The notes below the pieces were generated by a model that saw nothing but the letters and a program-made list of their open reading frames with translations, made no database searches and was not told where the DNA came from. A DNA stretch of 64,000 bases from Azospirillum sp. SYSU D00513 (GTDB taxonomy: Bacteria > Pseudomonadota > Alphaproteobacteria > Azospirillales > Azospirillaceae), in NCBI RefSeq assembly GCF_017356015.1, contig NZ_JAFIQV010000005.1, positions 62,001-126,000 on the forward strand. The letters are read 5' to 3'. Of the stretch, positions 1-8,157 are shown piece after piece. Each line of letters begins with the position of its first letter. The stretch's first letter is position 1. The position numbers and the translations under genes are program-made.

Positions 1-2
1 TC

Positions 3-179
3 GCCGCCGTGGCGGGGCTGACCTGGCTGGCCCCGGCCCTCCTTTCGGGGGACCGGCACCCGCTGGCGGTGCTCATCGCCGTGGGCGGCATGATCCTCGC
101 CGTCGAATTGGTGGCGCTGACCGCGACGGGTCTCATCCGTCCGTCGCGGCTGCGCCGGCTCATCGGGGCAACGGCATGA
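3..179 (+). CDS. C-terminal end of a membrane protein, probably polysaccharide flippase (partial)
   Basis: Only the last 58 codons are in the window; the gene enters from the left and stops with TGA at 177-179. The visible peptide has two hydrophobic stretches (TWLAPALLSG and VLIAVGGMILAVELVAL) followed by a short basic tail (RPSRLRRLIG). That is how the last membrane helices of Wzx-type flippases or other polysaccharide export proteins usually end. The assignment rests on this topology and on the polysaccharide genes immediately downstream, so it is an inference; another integral membrane protein is possible. Confidence 0.5.
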   Translation, partial: AAVAGLTWLAPALLSGDRHPLAVLIAVGGMILAVELVALTATGLIRPSRLRRLIGATA

Positions 180-405
180 TTCTCCTACCCGCAAGAATCC
201 GCTGCCCCTTCCAAAATAATTGAAGGCTACCGCTTCGGAAGTAGCTCCGCGCCATTCCTGAATCACGCGTTCCTATTCTTTTGGCAACGCACAAAAACAG
301 GAACATTCGCCCGCATAGGCCGTTCGTGAATGAGCCGGGCGCGGGCAGAACTACGAGGCAACGCCTTCTGGACTGCGCATCACATCAAGGCAGGACCGAC
401 CGAGA

Positions 406-1761
406 ATGCTCCCTAAGAATTTCCCCGACCGCAATGTCTGCGTCCTAGGCCTCGGCTATGTCGGGCTGACGCTCGCCGTGGCGATGGCCGACGCGGGCTT
501 CCAGGTTCATGGCGTCGAGGTGCGCAAGGACGTGCTCGACAAGCTGGGCAAGGGCATCCCCCACTTCTTCGAACCGGGCCTGACCGAGAAGCTGCGCCAC
601 GTCGTGTCGCGCGGGCGCTTCACCTTCGGCCAGACGACGGAAGGCTGCGACCGCGCGAGCGTCTTCATCATCACGGTGGGCACGCCGCTGGGCAAGGACG
701 GCAAGATCCGCACCGACATGATCGAGGCGGCGACCCGGCAGGTGGCCGCCCAGCTCAACGACGGCGACCTCGTGATCCTGCGCTCCACCGTGAAGCTCGG
801 CACGACGCGCGGCATCGTCGCCCCCATCCTGGCCGAGAGCGGCAAGCGCTTCGACATCGCCTTCTGCCCGGAGCGCACGCTGGAAGGGCAGGCGCTGATC
901 GAGCTGAACCAGCTTCCGCAGATCATCGGCGCCGAGACCATGGAGGTTTCCGCCCGCGCCGCCCAGATCTTCGGCTTCCTGACGCCGACCACGGTGAAGG
1001 TCTCCACGCTGGAAACGGCGGAGATGATCAAGCTGGTGGACAACACCTACCGCGACGTCACCTTCGCCTTCTCCAACGAGATCGCGCGCGTCTGCAACGC
1101 GATGGAGATCTCGGCGATGGAGGTCGTGCGGGCCGGCAAGCTCGGCTACCCGCGCACCAACCTGCCCCTGCCCGGCCCGGTCGGCGGCCCCTGCCTGGAG
1201 AAGGACCCGCACATCCTGATGCAGGGTGCGCGCGAGGCCGGCGTCGAGATGGCCATCACCGCCGCCGGACGCCAGGTGAACGAGACGCAGCCGGCGGAGG
1301 TCGCGGGCTTCCTGGAGACGCTCACCAAGTCCATGCAGGGCTTCCCCTCCAGCCCGACGATCAGCCTCATGGGCCTCGCCTTCAAGGGGCGGCCGGCGAC
1401 CGACGACCTGCGCGGCACCATGGCCAAGCCGGTCTTCGACGAGCTGCGCAACCGCTTCCCCAAGGCGCGCTGGCGCGGCTTCGACGCGGTAGTGGCGCCG
1501 GACGACATCCGCTCCTTCGGGCTTGAGCCGTCGGACAGCATGTCCGAGGCGGTGCATGGCGCCAACCTGGCGGTCATCCTGAACAACCACCCGGTCTTCA
1601 CCTCCATGCCGCTGCCCGATCTGGCGGGCCGCATGGACCGGCCGGGGATCATTTATGACTTCTGGAACAACTTCAACAGCCGCGACGTGGACCTGCCGGA
1701 GGGCACGGCCTACGTGGCGCTAGGCAGCCACGGCGCTGCCCGCTTCGCGCACGCGAGCTGA
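406..1761 (+). CDS. Nucleotide-sugar dehydrogenase (UDP-glucose/UDP-ManNAc dehydrogenase family)
   Basis: Predicted NAD-dependent oxidation of a nucleotide sugar to its uronic acid, in the cytoplasm, feeding polysaccharide synthesis. The 451-residue protein starts with a Rossmann motif GLGYVG (residues 15-20). It has the conserved FCPER block near residue 153, a central helix with LVDNTYRD, and the catalytic cysteine in GGPCLEKD at C263. The CPER..EG variant and overall length fit the WecC/UDP-N-acetylmannosamine dehydrogenase branch better than UDP-glucose dehydrogenase, but the substrate cannot be fixed by eye. It is the first complete gene of the cluster, 226 bp after the preceding stop, with the epimerase 54 bp downstream. 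Confidence 0.88.
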   Translation: MLPKNFPDRNVCVLGLGYVGLTLAVAMADAGFQVHGVEVRKDVLDKLGKGIPHFFEPGLTEKLRHVVSRGRFTFGQTTEGCDRASVFIITVGTPLGKDGKIRTDMIEAATRQVAAQLNDGDLVILRSTVKLGTTRGIVAPILAESGKRFDIAFCPERTLEGQALIELNQLPQIIGAETMEVSARAAQIFGFLTPTTVKVSTLETAEMIKLVDNTYRDVTFAFSNEIARVCNAMEISAMEVVRAGKLGYPRTNLPLPGPVGGPCLEKDPHILMQGAREAGVEMAITAAGRQVNETQPAEVAGFLETLTKSMQGFPSSPTISLMGLAFKGRPATDDLRGTMAKPVFDELRNRFPKARWRGFDAVVAPDDIRSFGLEPSDSMSEAVHGANLAVILNNHPVFTSMPLPDLAGRMDRPGIIYDFWNNFNSRDVDLPEGTAYVALGSHGAARFAHAS

Positions 1762-1815
1762 CCCCCACACGCCAGACCACCGGATAGGCCCGCGAGGGCA
1801 AAGGAACTGAACAGC

Positions 1816-2799
1816 ATGACGCATTATCTCGTCACCGGGGGCAGCGGCTTCATCGGCGCCGCCCTCGTCAACCGGCTCGTGCGCGACGGCCACAAGGTCC
1901 GCGTTCTCGACGACAACTCCCGCGGCCACACCGGCCGCCTCGCCGACGTGCTCGACCATGTCGAGTTCATCACCGGGGACATCCGCGACGCCGAGGCGGT
2001 GAACCGGGCGGTGCGCGGCGTGGACGGCGTGCTGCACCTCGCGGCCGTCAACGGCACCAAGCATTTCTACGAAAAGCCGGAAGTGGTTCTGGACGTCGGC
2101 GTGCGCGGCATGCTGAACGTGCTGGACGCCTGCCGCGCCAACAACGTCGGCGACCTCGTCGTCGCCTCCTCCTCGGAGGCCTACCAGACCCCGCCGATGG
2201 TGCCGACGCCGGAGGACATCCCGCTGGTCGTGCCGGACGTGCTGAACGCCCGCTACAGCTACGGCGGCTCCAAGCTGATCTCGGAGCTGCTGGCCGTCAA
2301 CTGGGGCCGCACCGGCTTCGACCGCGTGGCGATCTTCCGTCCGCACAACGTGTACGGCCCCGACATGGGCTGGGAGCATGTGGTGCCGGAGTTCGTGCGC
2401 CGCGCCGTCTCGGCCATCGACCTGGCGCCGCGCGGCCCCGTGCCCTTCCCGATCCAGGGCGACGGCACCCAGACCCGCGCCTTCGTCCACATCGACGACG
2501 CCATCGACGGCATCATGACGGTGACGGAGAAGGGCGAGCATCTCGGCATCTACCACATCGGCAACCCCGAGGAGGTCACCATCGCCGAGCTGGCCCGCCA
2601 GGTCGTCGCGGCGCTGGGCCGCGAGGCCGACGTCCTCGCCGGCCCGCCGGCCCCCGGCGGCACCGCCCGCCGCAGCCCGGACATCGCCCGCCTGCGGGCG
2701 CTCGGCTACGAGCCGCGCATCCCGCTGGCCCAGGGCCTGCCGGGCGTCGTCGAGTGGTACGCCGCGCGCACCCGCAGCGCCGCCGCCGCGGCCGAGTAA
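1816..2799 (+). CDS. NAD-dependent sugar-nucleotide epimerase/dehydratase
   Basis: An extended short-chain dehydrogenase of 327 residues that should epimerise or dehydrate a nucleotide sugar in the cytoplasm. It shows the NAD-binding GGSGFIG motif (residues 8-14), a DIRD block after beta-strand 3, the SSSEAY segment near 118-123 and the catalytic YGGSK motif (Y149, K153). RPHNVYGPDMGWEH is typical of UDP-sugar 4-epimerase/decarboxylase relatives. It lies between the dehydrogenase and GDP-fucose synthase and is read in the same direction. The exact sugar is not identifiable from sequence alone. Confidence 0.85.
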   Translation: MTHYLVTGGSGFIGAALVNRLVRDGHKVRVLDDNSRGHTGRLADVLDHVEFITGDIRDAEAVNRAVRGVDGVLHLAAVNGTKHFYEKPEVVLDVGVRGMLNVLDACRANNVGDLVVASSSEAYQTPPMVPTPEDIPLVVPDVLNARYSYGGSKLISELLAVNWGRTGFDRVAIFRPHNVYGPDMGWEHVVPEFVRRAVSAIDLAPRGPVPFPIQGDGTQTRAFVHIDDAIDGIMTVTEKGEHLGIYHIGNPEEVTIAELARQVVAALGREADVLAGPPAPGGTARRSPDIARLRALGYEPRIPLAQGLPGVVEWYAARTRSAAAAAE

Positions 2800-2914
2800 G
2801 AGGGGCGTTCCCACGCCTGCCCGGCCGGGACGAGCCCGGCCGGGCGAGATCGAACGCGATGCGGCAGGCCGACGGTCCCGGGAGGGGCGCGGCCTGCCGG
2901 ACTGAGGAGTTCTC

Positions 2915-3877
2915 ATGGACCAGGACAGCCGCATCTTCGTCGCCGGCCACCGGGGCCTCGTCGGATCCGCCATCCTGCGCCGCCTATCGGAGCAGGGACA
3001 CACCAACCTCGTCTTCCGCACCCGCGCCGAGCTGGACCTGACCGACCAGGCGGCGGTGCGGGCCTTCTTCGACCGCGAGAAGATCGACTACGTCTTCCTC
3101 GCCGCGGCGAAGGTCGGCGGCATCCTCGCCAACGACCGGATGGGCGCCGACTTCATCCGCGAGAACCTGCTGATCCAGACCAACGCCATCGACGCGGCCT
3201 GGCGGGCGGGCGTCAAGAAGCTCCTCTTTCTGGGCTCCTCCTGCCTCTACCCGAAACACGCCGAGCAGCCGTTGCGCGAGGAGGCGCTGCTGACCGGCGA
3301 GATGGAACCGTCCAACAAGCCCTACGCCATCGCCAAGATCGCCGGCATCACCATGTGCCAGGCCTACCGGCGCCAGTACGGCTTCAACGCCATCAGCGCC
3401 ATGCCGTCGAACCTCTACGGACCGGGCGACAATTTCGACCCGGAGGGCTCGCACGTGCTGCCCGGCCTGATCCGCCGCTTCCACGACGCGAAGATGGCCG
3501 GCGCCCCGTCCGTCACGCTGTGGGGCACGGGAACGCCGCGCCGCGAGTTCCTCTATGTGGACGACATGGCCGACGCCTGCCTGCACCTGATGCGGACCTA
3601 CGATGATCCCGAGATCGTCAATGTCGGCCCCGGCACGGAGATCGCCATCGCCGAGCTGGCCCAGATGATCAAGCGCACGGTCGGCTACGAAGGCACGCTG
3701 GAGCATGACCTGACCAAGCCCGACGGCCACCCGCGCAAGGTGATGGAGGTCTCCCGCCTCTTCGCCACCGGCTGGCGCCCACGGGTGGAGCTGGAGGAAG
3801 GCGTGCGGCGCACCTACGAGTGGTTCCTGGAGAAGGTCGCCCCGACCCTGGCGGCCACCCGCCAAGCGGCGGAGTGA
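2915..3877 (+). CDS. fcl: GDP-L-fucose synthase
   Basis: Converts GDP-4-keto-6-deoxy-D-mannose to GDP-L-fucose with NADPH by epimerisation at C3 and C5 and reduction at C4. The 320-residue protein has the nucleotide motif GHRGLVG (residues 11-17), the family block SSCLYP (108-113) with its active-site cysteine C110, and YAIAK with Y137 and K141. [17 protein letters not shown], seen further on, is close to diagnostic for the WcaG/Fcl family. The partner GDP-mannose 4,6-dehydratase (Gmd) is not in this window. The presence of this gene implies L-fucose in the polymer. Confidence 0.95.
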   Translation: MDQDSRIFVAGHRGLVGSAILRRLSEQGHTNLVFRTRAELDLTDQAAVRAFFDREKIDYVFLAAAKVGGILANDRMGADFIRENLLIQTNAIDAAWRAGVKKLLFLGSSCLYPKHAEQPLREEALLTGEMEPSNKPYAIAKIAGITMCQAYRRQYGFNAISAMPSNLYGPGDNFDPEGSHVLPGLIRRFHDAKMAGAPSVTLWGTGTPRREFLYVDDMADACLHLMRTYDDPEIVNVGPGTEIAIAELAQMIKRTVGYEGTLEHDLTKPDGHPRKVMEVSRLFATGWRPRVELEEGVRRTYEWFLEKVAPTLAATRQAAE

Positions 3878-3882
3878 GGGCC

Positions 3883-5145
3883 ATGCCGGACGATGCGGCC
3901 TCCCTGCGGCTGGACGCGCCGCCGGTCACGGTCCCGGACCGCGTCCTGTTGGTGGCGCAGAGCTACTGGCCCGAACCGGCCGGCAGCGCGCCGATGATGA
4001 CCGATCTCGCCACCGCCTTCGCGTCGGCGGGCGCCGACACCACCGTCCTGACCGCGCGCCCCAACTATCCGGGGCAGACGGTCTATGAGGGCTACCGGGA
4101 CGGCAGCCAGGACCGAACCACGGTGAAGGGGGTGCGGATCGAGCGCTTCCCCACATTCCCGCCCAAGGGCGGCGGCATGAAGGCGCGGCTGGTCCATGAG
4201 GGCTCGCTGCACGCCCAGTTCCTCGGCGCGCTGGCAAGGGGGCGCACGGGGCGGCACAAGGCGGTCCTGTCGCTCTGCCCCTCGATCCTCAGCGTCGGGG
4301 TGGCAGACCGCTTCACGGCACCCGGCGGGCGGCACATCGCCATCGTCCACGACATCCAGTCGGGCCTGGCGAGCGCGCTCGGCATGGGCGGCGGAGCGGC
4401 GCTGAAGGGGATCCGCGCGCTGGAGCGCACGGCGCTCAACCGCGCCGACGCGGTGGTGGTGCTGTCGGAAGCCATGCGCGAGGTGCTGCGGGAGCTGGGC
4501 GTCACCCGGCCCGTCACGGTGATCCCGCCTCATGTGGACGCCGATGCCGTGCGGCCGATGCCGCGCCCGGACGGCCAGCCGCCGACCGTGCTGTACAGCG
4601 GCGCCTTCGCCCGCAAGCAGGGGCTGGAGCAGGTTCTGGAGATGGCCGGCCATCTGCGGAGCTTGCGCCCGGACGCCCGCGTGCTGCTGCGCGGCCAGGG
4701 CGGAATCGAGGAGGAGCTGAAGGCCCAGGCCGCGGCACTCGGCCTGTCCAACGTCGAATTCGCGCCGCTGGCGCCCAAGGAGCGGCTGGCCGAGGGGCTG
4801 GCCGAGGGCGATGTCCATCTCGTGCCGCAGAAGCCGGAAGGTGCCGCTTTCGCCATGCCCGGCAAGGCGGTGACCATCCTCGCGGCCGGGCGCCCCTTCG
4901 TCTGCACCTGCCTGCCCGGCTCGGCCCTGGCGCGGCTGGAGGCGGAGGCGGGGGCCTTCCTCACCACCCCGCCGGACCAGCCGCTCGCGATGGCCGAGGC
5001 GGTGGCCGCCCTTCTGAACGATCCCGAGCGGCGCGCCTCCATGGGCCGGCGCGGCCGGGCCTGGGTCGAGGCGAACGCGACGCGCCGCGTGGCGCTCGCC
5101 CGCTACGCCGCCCTCCTCCTGCCGAACGGGAGCACCGACCGATGA
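3883..5145 (+). CDS. GT4 glycosyltransferase, WcaI-like
   Basis: Cytoplasmic GT-B fold glycosyltransferase predicted to add a sugar to the lipid-linked polysaccharide repeat. The N-terminal block LLVAQSYWPEPAGSAP followed by LTARPNYPG is characteristic of the WcaI family of colanic-acid-type clusters. The C-terminal half has the donor-binding segment with LYSGAFARKQGLEQ and the late E/P-rich block. The reading frame extends upstream, but ATG 3883 (420 residues) is chosen because GAGTGAGGG lies just before it and it begins right after the fcl stop. The next gene overlaps by ATGA at 5142-5145, indicating translational coupling. Confidence 0.85.
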   Translation: MPDDAASLRLDAPPVTVPDRVLLVAQSYWPEPAGSAPMMTDLATAFASAGADTTVLTARPNYPGQTVYEGYRDGSQDRTTVKGVRIERFPTFPPKGGGMKARLVHEGSLHAQFLGALARGRTGRHKAVLSLCPSILSVGVADRFTAPGGRHIAIVHDIQSGLASALGMGGGAALKGIRALERTALNRADAVVVLSEAMREVLRELGVTRPVTVIPPHVDADAVRPMPRPDGQPPTVLYSGAFARKQGLEQVLEMAGHLRSLRPDARVLLRGQGGIEEELKAQAAALGLSNVEFAPLAPKERLAEGLAEGDVHLVPQKPEGAAFAMPGKAVTILAAGRPFVCTCLPGSALARLEAEAGAFLTTPPDQPLAMAEAVAALLNDPERRASMGRRGRAWVEANATRRVALARYAALLLPNGSTDR

Positions 5146-6401
5146 GCACACCCGAAACCGGTACGCCCGAACCGGGAAAGCCGGACGTCCGGAAGCCCGC
5201 CCTGGTCTTCAGCTGGGAGATGTTCGGACCCTACCACATGGACCGGCTGGAAGCGGTCGGGCGGCGGCTCGGCCACCGCTACGACGTCGTCGGGCTGGAG
5301 GTCGGGTCCAAGTCGCACACCTACGCCTGGGACAGCACCGGCAGCGGCCGGAATTTCCGCAAGATCACCCTCTTCCCGGGCCAGTCGAAGGCCGACCTGT
5401 CGAGCTGGACGGTCTACCGCGCCCTGCTGCGCGAGTGCCGCAAGCTTGACGCCCGCCACATCTTCCTCTGCCACTACGAGGATCCGGACGTCTTCGGGCT
5501 GGCGGTGACGATGCGGCTGATGGGCCGCAAGCTGATCGCGCTGAACGCCTCGAAGTTCGACGACAAGCCGCGCGTCCTGTGGCGCGAGGCGGTCAAGACG
5601 CTGTTCTACGGCCCCTATCAGGCGGGCATCGGCGGCAGCCACCGGACCACCGATTATTTCCGCTTTCTCGGCATCCCCGGCGACAAGGTCTTCATCGGCT
5701 ACGACACGCTGTCGCTCGACCGCATCCGCCGGCTGTCCGGCATGACCCCGGCGCCCGACGGCGTGCCCTTCGCCGACCGTCATTTCACGATCATCGCCCG
5801 CTTCGTGGCGAAGAAGAACCTGTTCCGCGCCATCGAGGCCTACGACCAGTACCGTCGGCTCGCCGGAGAGGCCGCCCGGCCCCTGCATCTCTGCGGCTCC
5901 GGCGTGCTGGAGCAGGAGCTGCGGGCGGACGTCGCCCGGCGCGGGCTGGAGGACAAGATCATCTTCCGCGGCTTCCTTCAGGAGAAGGGGATCGCCGAGA
6001 CGCTGGGCTCCACCCTGTGCCTGCTGCTGCCCTCCATCGAGGAGCAGTTCGGGCTGGTGGTGAACGAGGCGCTCGCCATGGGCGTCCCGACGATCCTGTC
6101 GGACGTCTGCGGCGCCCGCGACGTGCTGGTCCGCAGCGGGGTCAATGGCCACATCGTCGAACCGGACAACCCCGAGGGGCTGGCCCGCCACATGCTGGCG
6201 GTGGCCGGAGACGAGGCGGAATGGCGACGCCTCAGCCTCAACGGGCGGCAGTTCTGCCCGCTCGCCGACTCCGACTTCTTCGCCGAGGCGGTGGAAAAAT
6301 CCCTCGTCGCGCTCGGCACCCTCAAGGAACCGATGCGTGAAGGGATCGCCGCCGGCATCTCGGCCGTTTCCCTGCCGTCCGCCCAGAAAAGCGAGGGCTG
6401 A
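5142..6401 (+). CDS. GT4 glycosyltransferase
   Basis: A 419-residue GT-B glycosyltransferase. The first half is divergent (VFSWEMFGPYHMDRL). The C-terminal half has the family 4 signature: IARFVAKKNLFRAIEAY, LCGSGVLEQELR, IIFRGFLQEKGI and the donor-site block PSIEEQFGLVVNEALAMGVP with the EX7E arrangement. It overlaps the preceding gene by four bases (ATGA), and its stop shares a base with the next start (TGATG at 6399-6403), so the three transferases are one transcriptional unit. Acceptor and donor sugars are unknown. Confidence 0.85.
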   Translation: MSTPETGTPEPGKPDVRKPALVFSWEMFGPYHMDRLEAVGRRLGHRYDVVGLEVGSKSHTYAWDSTGSGRNFRKITLFPGQSKADLSSWTVYRALLRECRKLDARHIFLCHYEDPDVFGLAVTMRLMGRKLIALNASKFDDKPRVLWREAVKTLFYGPYQAGIGGSHRTTDYFRFLGIPGDKVFIGYDTLSLDRIRRLSGMTPAPDGVPFADRHFTIIARFVAKKNLFRAIEAYDQYRRLAGEAARPLHLCGSGVLEQELRADVARRGLEDKIIFRGFLQEKGIAETLGSTLCLLLPSIEEQFGLVVNEALAMGVPTILSDVCGARDVLVRSGVNGHIVEPDNPEGLARHMLAVAGDEAEWRRLSLNGRQFCPLADSDFFAEAVEKSLVALGTLKEPMREGIAAGISAVSLPSAQKSEG

Positions 6402-7537
6402 TGACCCGTTTCCGCCTATCCCCGCACATCGTCGTCTCAGGCCGCCTGCCCCCGCCGACCGACGGGATGAGCCGGGTCACCCAGCTCATCCTGGACCGGC
6501 TCAAGGCCCGCGCCCCGGTCGCGGTCGCCGACCTGTCGCCGGGCTGGAACGGCGGGGGGCTGCGCTACCAGGCCGTGAAGATCCGGCGCGTCCTGGAGGC
6601 CGCCCGGACGCTGGCCGCCGGCGCCGGTCAACCGGACAAGCGCTTCTACATGCCGGCCGATTCCGGCTGGGGCAGCCTCTACACCACCCTGCTGATGGGC
6701 ACGGCGCGGCTGTTCGGCTACGCCCGCGTGCTGCACCACCACAGCTTCGCCACCATCAGCAAACCGACCTGGCGCATGCGCCTGCTGACGCAGGTCGCCG
6801 GGCCGGACTGCACCCACATCCTGCTCTGCCCGGCGATGCAGATGCAGTTCCAGAAGATCTACCCGGCGGCCCGCACGGCGATGGTCATGTCCAACGCCAT
6901 CTTCACACCGCCCGAGCCGCGCCGGCCGGTCCGGCGCGAGGGACCGCTGCGCATCGGCCATCTGTCGAACCTCTGCTCGGACAAGGGGCTCGACACGCTC
7001 TTCACGCTGATGGGGGCGCTGCGCGACGAGGGCGTTCCGGTGGAGCTGGTGCTGGCCGGCCCCGGGATCGGCGCGATGGACAACGCGCTGGTCGCCGCGG
7101 GCGTGGCCGCCCATGACGGCGCCGTTCAGTACCGCGGCCCGGTGTCGGGCGAGAGCAAGGCCGCCTTCTACCGCGACATCGACGTCTTCGTCTTCCCGAC
7201 GCGCTACCGGAACGAGGCGCAGCCGCTGGTGCTGTTCGAGGCGATGGCCGCCGGCGTGCCGGTCCTGGCCTACGACCGGGGCTGCATCGGGAGCGACCTG
7301 CCGCGCAACGGCATCGTCCCGCAGAGCGCCGATTTCGTGAAGGCGGTCCTGCCCACCCTGCGCCGCTGGGCCGACGACCGCGACGCGCTGGCGCTCGCCT
7401 CCGAACAGGCCCTGTCCCGCGCCCGCGCCGCCCATGAGTCCAGCGCCACCGGCTTCGAGGCCGTCCTCCAACGCATCACCGGTCCGCTCGCGGAACCGGT
7501 CAGCGAGGTGCCGGCCAAGCGCCGCGCGGTGGGGTGA
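6401..7537 (+). CDS. GT4 glycosyltransferase
   Basis: A 378-residue GT-B glycosyltransferase and the last gene of the coupled trio. The start SGRLPPPTDGMSRVTQLIL resembles the glycine-rich N-terminal loop of family 4 enzymes. The C-terminal donor site is visible as FPTRYRNEAQPLVLFEAMAAGVPVLA, preceded by IGHLSNLCSDKGLDTL. The start ATG overlaps the upstream stop by one base. A strong hairpin terminator follows at 7638-7673, closing the unit. Specificity is unknown. Confidence 0.85.
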   Translation: MTRFRLSPHIVVSGRLPPPTDGMSRVTQLILDRLKARAPVAVADLSPGWNGGGLRYQAVKIRRVLEAARTLAAGAGQPDKRFYMPADSGWGSLYTTLLMGTARLFGYARVLHHHSFATISKPTWRMRLLTQVAGPDCTHILLCPAMQMQFQKIYPAARTAMVMSNAIFTPPEPRRPVRREGPLRIGHLSNLCSDKGLDTLFTLMGALRDEGVPVELVLAGPGIGAMDNALVAAGVAAHDGAVQYRGPVSGESKAAFYRDIDVFVFPTRYRNEAQPLVLFEAMAAGVPVLAYDRGCIGSDLPRNGIVPQSADFVKAVLPTLRRWADDRDALALASEQALSRARAAHESSATGFEAVLQRITGPLAEPVSEVPAKRRAVG

Positions 7538-7595
7538 GGGACGCATCCCGAGGGTGCCTCGCGCGAGCGGGCGCCCGCGGGGAGCGGGGTGTGAA

Positions 7596-7621
7596 TTCCG
7601 GAAGATCGTTCCGGAAGATCG
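7596..7621. repeat. Two-copy 13-bp tandem repeat
   Basis: The unit TTCCGGAAGATCG occurs twice without a gap (7596-7608 and 7609-7621), between the last GT4 gene and its terminator. It is one of several short intergenic tandem repeats in this window. Confidence 0.9.
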
Positions 7622-7637
7622 ATTGCAGCGAATACGA

Positions 7638-7673
7638 AAAACGCCGTCCCCGCATTCGCCGGGACGGCGTTTT
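7638..7673. terminator. Rho-independent terminator, probably bidirectional
   Basis: A perfect 13-bp stem AAAACGCCGTCCC / GGGACGGCGTTTT flanks a 10-base loop. T-rich sequence follows on the plus strand, and the A run on the other side would serve the minus strand. It lies between the glycosyltransferase operon (plus) and the small gene at 7733-8020 (minus), so it can end both transcripts. Confidence 0.9.
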
Positions 7674-7732
7674 GTCTTTCCGGTGTCCGTTTGTCCGGAT
7701 GGATCTTCGGGGCGGCCGGGCCGCCCCAGCCG

Positions 7733-8020
7733 TCACGCGTGCGCGAGCACGCGGCGGGCGTTGAAATCGACGACCGACTGGCCGCGGGAGCGTTCGACCG
7801 TCGCGGCCATGGCCTGCTCGCAGAGCTGCTTGAATTCGTCGGCGCGGCGGCGCAGTTCGCTCTCGTGAGCCATCATGCGCTCGAACTCGGCCAGCCCCTC
7901 CTCCGGTGCCAGGGCCTCGTTCGGACGCATCGCGTCCATGCGGCCGCGGACGACGGTGCGGAGCGCCTGGCGGCGGTCCTGCGGGAGAGCGGCGTCCGGG
8001 AAAGAGAGGATCTGGGCCAT
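7733..8020 (-). CDS. Conserved small alpha-helical protein of unknown function
   Basis: A 95-residue acidic, helix-rich protein beginning MAQILSFPDAAL, with no signal peptide or membrane segment. The start at 8020 is preferred over the longer frame because GGAG lies seven bases upstream of this ATG. The middle (EFERMMAHESELRRRADEFKQL) could form a coiled coil. It is not recognised as a known family. It is divergently placed, and a CtrA-type TTAA-N7-TTAA box lies about 60 bp upstream, which suggests cell-cycle or motility-linked control. That link is inference only. Confidence 0.65.
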   Translation of the reverse strand: MAQILSFPDAALPQDRRQALRTVVRGRMDAMRPNEALAPEEGLAEFERMMAHESELRRRADEFKQLCEQAMAATVERSRGQSVVDFNARRVLAHA

Positions 8021-8078
8021 GGGTATCTCCAGCGTTCGGCCCACTCATCTAAGCGCATTCAGACTTTATTAGCCACAG

Positions 8079-8093
8079 TTAACGAAGCGTTAA
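8079..8093. promoter_or_regulatory. CtrA-type binding box (TTAA-N7-TTAA)
   Basis: TTAACGAAGCGTTAA sits inside the larger palindrome GTTAACG-AAG-CGTTAAC (8078-8094). It matches the published alphaproteobacterial CtrA consensus TTAA-N7-TTAA exactly. It is 59-73 bases upstream of the minus-strand gene starting at 8020, in one of the few A/T-rich patches of this region. Confidence 0.55.
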
Positions 8094-8157
8094 CGGAGTC
8101 ATTTTTGTGCCTAACGGACAAGCCCCAGCCGCGCGATGCACAGACCCGGCGGGAGGG

